Shown here one piece after another: positions 33,527-38,071 of a stretch of DNA of 38,071 nucleotides. The stretch spans positions 1 through 38,071 of the forward strand of contig CAZNTU010000028.1 in NCBI GenBank assembly GCA_964575975.1. Reading direction: 5' to 3'. The DNA is from G963674505 sp964575975 (GTDB lineage: Bacteria; Desulfobacterota; Desulfobacteria; Desulfobacterales; SKZT01). The position numbers and the translations under genes are program-made. Position 1 is the first letter of the stretch. The number at the start of each line of letters is the position of its first letter. The notes below the pieces were generated by a model. The model was not told the origin of the DNA and did not search any database. It was given only the letters and a program-made list of their open reading frames with translations.

Positions 33527-33554
33527 TTGCGCTTTCGTTATATTTCCATAATAT
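33527..33554 (+). promoter_or_regulatory. Putative promoter of the cobalamin adenosyltransferase gene
   Basis: TTGCGC (33527-33532), 16-nt spacer, TAATAT (33549-33554), in the 296-bp divergent gap 33360-33655. No cobalamin riboswitch (B12 box) is visible in this gap. Confidence 0.35.
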
Positions 33555-33655
33555 TGAGCGATAAAACTGATAACTATAAAGATGGACAACATGTCGGGAT
33601 ATTCTTTTTTAGGGGAAACTTTCGCGCAATTTGCAAGTGGCTGCGGAGGAAAAAC

Positions 33656-34231
33656 ATGAAAATATACACGGGCGGCGGCGACCGGGGCAAGACCGGTCTT
33701 TTCAGCGGCGAGCGCGTATCCAAGGCCAGCGCGCGGGTCGATGCGTACGGGGACGTCGATGAATTGAATTCGGTGATCGGAGCGCTGATCGCGTCCATCG
33801 AACCGGAGGACGAAGGGCTTTTCCAGCGGTTGAGGCAAATCCAGTCGCGTCTGTTCGGAGCGGGGGCATGGCTTGCCGTCACCTCCGGCTCCGAGTCCGC
33901 CTCCCTTCTGGAAGCTTTCGCCCGCGAGCACGTCCAATGGCTGGAGCAGTCCATCGACGAAATGGACGAGAAACTTTCGCCCCTTAAACAGTTCATCCTC
34001 CCGGGCGGCTGCAAAGCTTCGGCTTGTGCTCATATAGCAAGAACAGTCTGTCGAAGGGCCGAACGACACGCCGTGTTCGCCCTTGAAAACGAAGCGGGAA
34101 CGATTTCCGAAGACGAAAACGCGAGAAACGTAGTCGCATTCTTGAACCGGCTTTCCGACTACTTTTTCGTTCTGGCGCGCTATCTAAACCAATTGGCGGG
34201 CGAACCGGATATCATATGGAAAAAACTGTGA
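33656..34231 (+). CDS. Cob(I)alamin adenosyltransferase, PduO type
   Basis: A 191-residue enzyme that transfers the adenosyl group of ATP to cob(I)alamin to make adenosylcobalamin. The N-terminal ATP-binding signature is YTGGGDRGKTGLFSGERVSK (4-23), then DAYGDVDELNS. The C-terminal half has CRRAERHAVF and LNRLSDYFFVLARYLN, both conserved in PduO/MMAB proteins. GGAGG lies 6 nt before the ATG, excluding a longer in-frame start upstream. The product is the cofactor of the IcmF mutase at 309-3587, the only B12 enzyme in the window, though the two genes are 30 kb apart. Its stop is 12 bp from the convergent lipoprotein gene. Confidence 0.96.
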   Translation: MKIYTGGGDRGKTGLFSGERVSKASARVDAYGDVDELNSVIGALIASIEPEDEGLFQRLRQIQSRLFGAGAWLAVTSGSESASLLEAFAREHVQWLEQSIDEMDEKLSPLKQFILPGGCKASACAHIARTVCRRAERHAVFALENEAGTISEDENARNVVAFLNRLSDYFFVLARYLNQLAGEPDIIWKKL

Positions 34232-34243
34232 GGAAGATACCCT

Positions 34244-34735
34244 CTACCAATCCTCGTCATTTCCGAAAAAAAAGCCGGGCTTTGGCGTCAAGGGCTCCCT
34301 CGCAGGCGTATGGATCACGACCTGATTGCCCTTCTGCAATTGGACTGCGGTCCAGTTCCAGGGAGAGTACCAGATCCCGATCGGTTCGTTGTTCGGACCG
34401 AGGATTTCCGCGCCGTACGTTCTGATGGAATACCCCCTGTGATCGGTCATCATGTCTATCCACTGCGCCAGTTGGCTCGGAGTCAAATCCACCGGCTTCC
34501 ATAGGCGGGACCGGAGAGTATATTTTTTATTCACCCCCAGAACGGCGTCCGGCCTGGCGTCCCGGCCGCTATAGTAATAGTTGTAATCCTCCAAGACCCG
34601 ATGGGACTCGAAAAGATCGTTCACCCTGTCGCTCAGGCGAATGACGCCGTCGTTGGCGCCCGCGCAACCGTAAGAAAGCAACCCCGCCACAATGGCAACA
34701 AAGGCCGCGATTTTCGAAAAATATGGTTTTTGCAT
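34244..34735 (-). CDS. Small predicted lipoprotein
   Basis: A 163-residue exported protein. The signal sequence ends in a plausible lipobox SYGC with Cys24 as the lipidated residue. The mature part is soluble, rich in Tyr and Trp (DYNYYYSG, GIWYSPWNW), and carries no motif I can name. It is downstream of the GlsB/YeaQ-like gene (61 bp gap, same strand), possibly co-transcribed. No clear Shine-Dalgarno precedes the ATG. The sequence is compatible with an outer-membrane or periplasmic accessory protein. Confidence 0.75.
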   Translation of the reverse strand: MQKPYFSKIAAFVAIVAGLLSYGCAGANDGVIRLSDRVNDLFESHRVLEDYNYYYSGRDARPDAVLGVNKKYTLRSRLWKPVDLTPSQLAQWIDMMTDHRGYSIRTYGAEILGPNNEPIGIWYSPWNWTAVQLQKGNQVVIHTPAREPLTPKPGFFFGNDEDW

Positions 34736-34796
34736 TCTTTTTTTTCTTGTTGGACACTATGTGCAATCAATTCGATTCGCTTTCAACGAACGATAG

Positions 34797-35045
34797 CTAT
34801 CTCTTTGCGACGCGGTACAGAATCAGCAGTAGAACGGCTCCGCCGGTAGCCAGCAAAATGCTTCCGATATTGAACCCGGTAACCCTCCCGAATCCCAGGG
34901 CTGTTCCGATCCAGCCGCCTACGAAGGCGCCGGCGATTCCGATCAGAATAGTAACAATGAATCCGCCTGGGTCTTTGCCGGGCATGACGAGTTTCGCCAA
35001 TGCACCGACGATCAATCCCATTACGATCCAAGATAAAATTCCCAT
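34797..35045 (-). CDS. GlsB/YeaQ/YmgE-family (transglycosylase-associated) membrane protein
   Basis: An 82-residue, very hydrophobic protein with three predicted transmembrane stretches and the glycine-rich family pattern (ILSWIVMGLIVGALAKLVMPG, then GIAGAFVGGWIGTALG). The family is widespread, stress-associated and without a firm biochemical function. AAGGAGG with 6-nt spacing supports the ATG at 35045; a TTG two codons upstream is unlikely. It starts 27 bp after the oxidoreductase stop, so it could be read from that gene's transcript. Confidence 0.9.
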   Translation of the reverse strand: MGILSWIVMGLIVGALAKLVMPGKDPGGFIVTILIGIAGAFVGGWIGTALGFGRVTGFNIGSILLATGGAVLLLILYRVAKR

Positions 35046-35072
35046 TGTCAACCTCCTTTTTTGTTTGCGTTA

Positions 35073-36668
35073 TTATCGCGCCGTGGCTCGCGGATTGGGC
35101 CAGGCCAGTTGGATGCCGATCATGCTTTCGAGGGTGCGTTGGAAATCGGTCAAGTGTTCGGGGGTATTTCGAACCTGTCTGGGAGTAACGTCTTTGGATA
35201 TGCAGTATGCTGCCAAGGCTCCCGCTGCTTCGCCGATATTCCATTCTACCGGATGGAGTCGGTAGCAGCCGTTTGTAATATGAGTCGTTCCGATGTTTTT
35301 GCACGCCGGCAGAAGGTTTTCCATGCGGACCGGAATCAGCGCGCCCAAAGGTATCTGGAAAGGCCAGCTGCTTATATCGACGTAAGTGACCAGCTTGGTG
35401 CTGGGGTGCAAATCGATCCGATAGCTGCCAATGCCTATGCTGTCGCGGAAGATTTCGGCGCCTTCCAGGGGCGCACGGGCCTCCACTCCCACCTGCTGTT
35501 CGCATACGGTGAATTCGGCTTGTATGCGCCGGCTTTCGCGAACGTAGACATGCTTGGCCAGTCCGTCGGCGGTTTCGACTATGTCGTTTCGAATTCGCAG
35601 GCCCCGGTAGCCGTATCCCCCGTCAATCCGGGGAGCTTCCGTCTGCATCCAGTAAAGCAGGGAAAGGCTCAACTGCCGGGCTCCGTTCAGATGCCGCCTG
35701 CGATCCTCCTCCGTAACCCCGACCAGCGGCCCCAGCCAATAGTCGTTTTGCGGCCAATTGACCAAGGTGATATCGCTCGCGTAGGTTCCCGGGGAAAAAT
35801 GGCCTTTATAGAGGATGCGGCGAAAATGCCACAGATCTTCCACTTTCGAGTCGGTAGGTCCTTCGAAGATCGCTTGCCTTCGCAGTTCCAGCGTTGTCGG
35901 ATCGACGAATACCCAGCCAAGTTGCGGTTCCGGCCAAAAATCGGCCCGATAGGAACGCCAGAAATCGTAATCCTCGGGGCGCTCGATGGTAAAATCCTCG
36001 TCGGGCAAATAATCGATGGCGAAGCACCATGTGACGGATTGTTGGTTGAGCGGGTCCGGATCGCCCGGCAGCGCGTGCAACTCTCCCGTGTCCGCCTGGC
36101 TTTCCGACCCGATGATATGTTCGACGTCGGCTATGGGCAGCAAGTCGCCGAATTCGGTCGCGTCCAGTACATACGGAGCGCTGATTGTCACTCTTTCGCC
36201 GGTGGCGGCGTTCTCCAGGTCGACTGCCCGCACTCTGTCGCCGTCCGATTCCACGCTCACCGGACGGTGGTTCAAAACGACATCCAGTTGCCTACCGGCA
36301 AGAAAAGGCGCCAGGAGTTCGTAAATGGCGGCGAGCGCCACGCGCGGTTCGTGGCAAAGCGGGCTTACGTTTCCCTTGCCCGGATTCAAGCGTTCGTCGA
36401 AGCGGGCTTCGGGCAGAAGCGGGTAGTTGCGGCGATAATACTCTCGGATGTGCTTTCGCAGAAGACGATATGTGGCCGTGCATCCGATGCCCTCGATCCA
36501 TGGGTGTTCGTCGGGAGGGACGGCTTGGGATGTCAGTTGCCCGCCGATCCATTCGGTTTTTTCGGTCAGGACCGCCTTCTTGCCCATACGCAGAGCGCTC
36601 AATGCGGCAGCCACGCCGCCCAATCCGCCGCCTACGATTAGAATGTCGGTTTCCATTTCGGTTGCCAT
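35073..36668 (-). CDS. FAD-dependent oxidoreductase (FAD_oxidored family)
   Basis: A 531-residue flavoprotein. The N-terminal Rossmann dinucleotide motif is ILIVGGGLGGVAAALSALRMG, followed by the Glu that binds the FAD ribose (VLTEKTEWIGGQLTS). Mid-protein ATEFGDLL and C-terminal NLLPACKNIGTTHITNGCYR plus EWNIGEAAGALAAY match the FAD-dependent oxidoreductase family common in Planctomycetota, Lentisphaerota and related bacteria. Substrate unknown; some members sit in carbohydrate catabolism loci. Start: GGGAGGT just before the ATG at 36668 favours it over an in-frame start 11 codons upstream. No signal peptide. Confidence 0.9.
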   Translation of the reverse strand: MATEMETDILIVGGGLGGVAAALSALRMGKKAVLTEKTEWIGGQLTSQAVPPDEHPWIEGIGCTATYRLLRKHIREYYRRNYPLLPEARFDERLNPGKGNVSPLCHEPRVALAAIYELLAPFLAGRQLDVVLNHRPVSVESDGDRVRAVDLENAATGERVTISAPYVLDATEFGDLLPIADVEHIIGSESQADTGELHALPGDPDPLNQQSVTWCFAIDYLPDEDFTIERPEDYDFWRSYRADFWPEPQLGWVFVDPTTLELRRQAIFEGPTDSKVEDLWHFRRILYKGHFSPGTYASDITLVNWPQNDYWLGPLVGVTEEDRRRHLNGARQLSLSLLYWMQTEAPRIDGGYGYRGLRIRNDIVETADGLAKHVYVRESRRIQAEFTVCEQQVGVEARAPLEGAEIFRDSIGIGSYRIDLHPSTKLVTYVDISSWPFQIPLGALIPVRMENLLPACKNIGTTHITNGCYRLHPVEWNIGEAAGALAAYCISKDVTPRQVRNTPEHLTDFQRTLESMIGIQLAWPNPRATAR

Positions 36669-36780
36669 CAAAACCTCCCTTGAAAACACGTTGGCATTCA
36701 AAGTGGGGACTTGGTTTTCAAATCGGAACGGAAGCCAAGCCCCGAATCGGTATCGCCGCCAACTGCGCGGTCGGGGTTCG

Positions 36781-37902
36781 TTACTGGGATAGCAAACGAA
36801 CCGCCAATTCGTTGTTTTCGCGAGCGCGATTCTTCATTTCGCTTATATTCTCGCCAATGCGCTTACGCAGTTCGTCGCGCATGCCCCACGCCCTGTCTAT
36901 TCTGGCGATCAGCTGTCCGGCACTGATGTTTTCCAGTCCCAAGGCTTCGAGTCTGAGTTCGTCCAGAAACCCGTTGATCTTGGTGGCATACGGCAAACCC
37001 ATGAAGGGCACTCCGGCAAGAGCCGAGAAGATGAGAAAATGCAGCCGCATGCCTACTGTGAAATCGAAGTTTGCAAGCAAAGAGACCATCTGCCCCGGAG
37101 AATATTCGTTCTTGAGAACGGCGGCGCGTTGCGCGTGGCTCATCTGCGCGACTACGCCGTGACTGTGCTGAACGTCGTGCATTCGGCGCTCGAGCGGGAA
37201 AAACACGACTTCCGCGTCGAATCGGTCGACAAAAAAATCCGCCGCGTTCGCCACCAGACGATGGTAATGGTCTATGTCGATATCCGGTGCCGCAGGACCC
37301 AACTCGCGAACGGAAAAACCGATAAGAGTCGCCTCGGGATCGACGGCCTCCATACGCAGGGCGTCCTCGTTTTCCAACCGTTCGGGTTCCAGGAGCACCG
37401 CCGGGTCGGCGGTCAATTTGATTTCCCGCTGAATCCCGATTTCCTCCAAAAGCTGCAGACTTTGCCGGTCGCGGACCGTAATACGCTCGACCTTGTTCAG
37501 CACATCGGACAGCTTCGACCGTATGTCGCGATCACCGAGCGGCCCGGCGCTTACCGCGTATACCATGACCGGCACGCCGACCTCGTGGGCCAGAATCACC
37601 TCGCGCAAATACGTTTCGGCCTCGGCGTCGTACAGAATGCCTCCGCCTCCCAGAATAAACAAATCCAGTTCTTTCAGCACCTTTATTGCTTCGAGACGAG
37701 ACAGATCGCGCGGTTGAACGGCATGGTCCACGTGGTGGCTGCGAAGCGTATTGTCCGCGTCGCGGGTGAAGACGGTGATTTCGGCGGGTATCGAGTTGCG
37801 AATTTGATCGACGATAACCTTCAGGATCGCTTCGTCCCCCAAGTTGAGGCCGCCGTACGATCCCGAAATTCCAATATGTTTTTTTTCCGAATCTCCAGAC
37901 AT
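36781..37902 (-). CDS. Polysaccharide pyruvyl transferase family protein (CsaB-like)
   Basis: A 373-residue enzyme of the family that adds pyruvate ketals to sugars of cell-wall polymers or exopolysaccharide. The N-terminal GISGSYGGLNLGDEAIL is the typical nucleotide-fold start. LFILGGGGILYD (about 80-92) and AVSAGPLG follow. The C-terminal lobe has GMRLHFLIFSALAGVPFMGLPYATKINGFLDEL, the conserved R-x-H and K region. It is separated from the oxidoreductase by 112 bp on the same strand. AAGGTGA lies before the ATG. No other polysaccharide gene is in the window, so the acceptor is unknown; the cluster may continue beyond 38071. The remaining 169 bp (37903-38071) show no gene. Confidence 0.9.
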   Translation of the reverse strand: MSGDSEKKHIGISGSYGGLNLGDEAILKVIVDQIRNSIPAEITVFTRDADNTLRSHHVDHAVQPRDLSRLEAIKVLKELDLFILGGGGILYDAEAETYLREVILAHEVGVPVMVYAVSAGPLGDRDIRSKLSDVLNKVERITVRDRQSLQLLEEIGIQREIKLTADPAVLLEPERLENEDALRMEAVDPEATLIGFSVRELGPAAPDIDIDHYHRLVANAADFFVDRFDAEVVFFPLERRMHDVQHSHGVVAQMSHAQRAAVLKNEYSPGQMVSLLANFDFTVGMRLHFLIFSALAGVPFMGLPYATKINGFLDELRLEALGLENISAGQLIARIDRAWGMRDELRKRIGENISEMKNRARENNELAVRLLSQ

Positions 37903-38071
37903 TCAATCACCTTGTTTGTAGTTTTGGAAACTATGGTAAGGCAGTGCCGACGAGCTTTGAATACCGATCTGCACCTACTTTTTCAGGCGGGAAAGGGTAT
38001 TTTGGGTGCCGTTCGGGGAAAGCGGCGGGTAATGTGTCCGAAGATTTGGAACCTGTGCGGCAAGGTATTAG

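Noticed and set aside
33360..33655. Cobalamin riboswitch before the adenosyltransferase gene
   Set aside because: No B12-box sequence or matching stem arrangement is visible; icmF has none either.

Overview
The window reads as chromosomal DNA of an anaerobic or facultative bacterium with a Gram-negative envelope. The evidence is moderately GC-rich coding sequence, a lipobox protein, a three-subunit Na+-pumping biotin decarboxylase, a sigma-54 activator, and adenosylcobalamin-dependent acyl-CoA chemistry. The gene mix fits Desulfobacterota or neighbouring deep-branching phyla, but no rRNA or taxonomic marker is present, so this is inference. I saw no tRNA, rRNA, CRISPR array, transposase or phage gene.

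Region 1 (1-10.2 kb) is a branched-chain acyl-CoA module. A TetR regulator and a fused isobutyryl-CoA mutase (IcmF) are co-transcribed leftward with a 4-nt overlap. Divergently, an acyl-CoA dehydrogenase, a methylglutaconyl-CoA-hydratase-like crotonase, a methylcrotonyl-CoA carboxylase beta-like carboxyltransferase, an HMG-CoA-lyase-superfamily protein and an XRE-cupin regulator run rightward. This resembles a leucine/isovalerate (liu) operon with three oddities: no biotin carboxylase, a lyase without the usual catalytic Cys, and a dehydrogenase whose base is in the straight-chain position. A palindromic TetR operator candidate lies between the two promoters.

Region 2 (10.3-12.7 kb) holds glnB (PII) followed 26 bp later by an ATPase fused to a PD-(D/E)XK-like nuclease domain. 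It ends at a long inverted repeat. A GNAT gene (12.7-13.8 kb) converges on it.

Region 3 (13.8-18.2 kb, minus strand) is a complete Na+-translocating methylmalonyl-CoA-type decarboxylase operon: carboxyltransferase, membrane beta subunit, OadG-like subunit with a large extracytoplasmic domain, and biotin carrier. It has a recognisable promoter and a terminal hairpin.

Region 4 (18.4-22.2 kb, minus strand) has a small unknown protein, a sigma-54 activator with a degenerate receiver domain, and an ammonium transporter with its own terminator.

Region 5 (22.8-27.3 kb, plus strand) has an HrpA-type DEAH helicase and a cold-shock protein with a structured leader.

Region 6 (27.6-33.4 kb) is the most unusual part. 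A near-consensus sigma-70 promoter drives a GrpE-like protein with an acidic tail, an overlapping lid-less Hsp70, and a membrane-anchored protein with a J-like N-terminus lacking HPD, tandem helical repeats, a transmembrane helix, TPR-like repeats and a C-terminal DUF1566-like domain. An orphan gene converges on it. This looks like a dedicated Hsp70 system linking cytoplasm and envelope.

Region 7 (33.6-38.1 kb) has a PduO-type cobalamin adenosyltransferase (able to supply IcmF with cofactor), a small lipoprotein, a GlsB/YeaQ membrane protein, an FAD-dependent oxidoreductase and a polysaccharide pyruvyl transferase family protein.

A dispersed palindromic repeat (core GGCTTTAGCCG) occurs at 59-124, 18246-18274 and, degraded, near 26958-26974.
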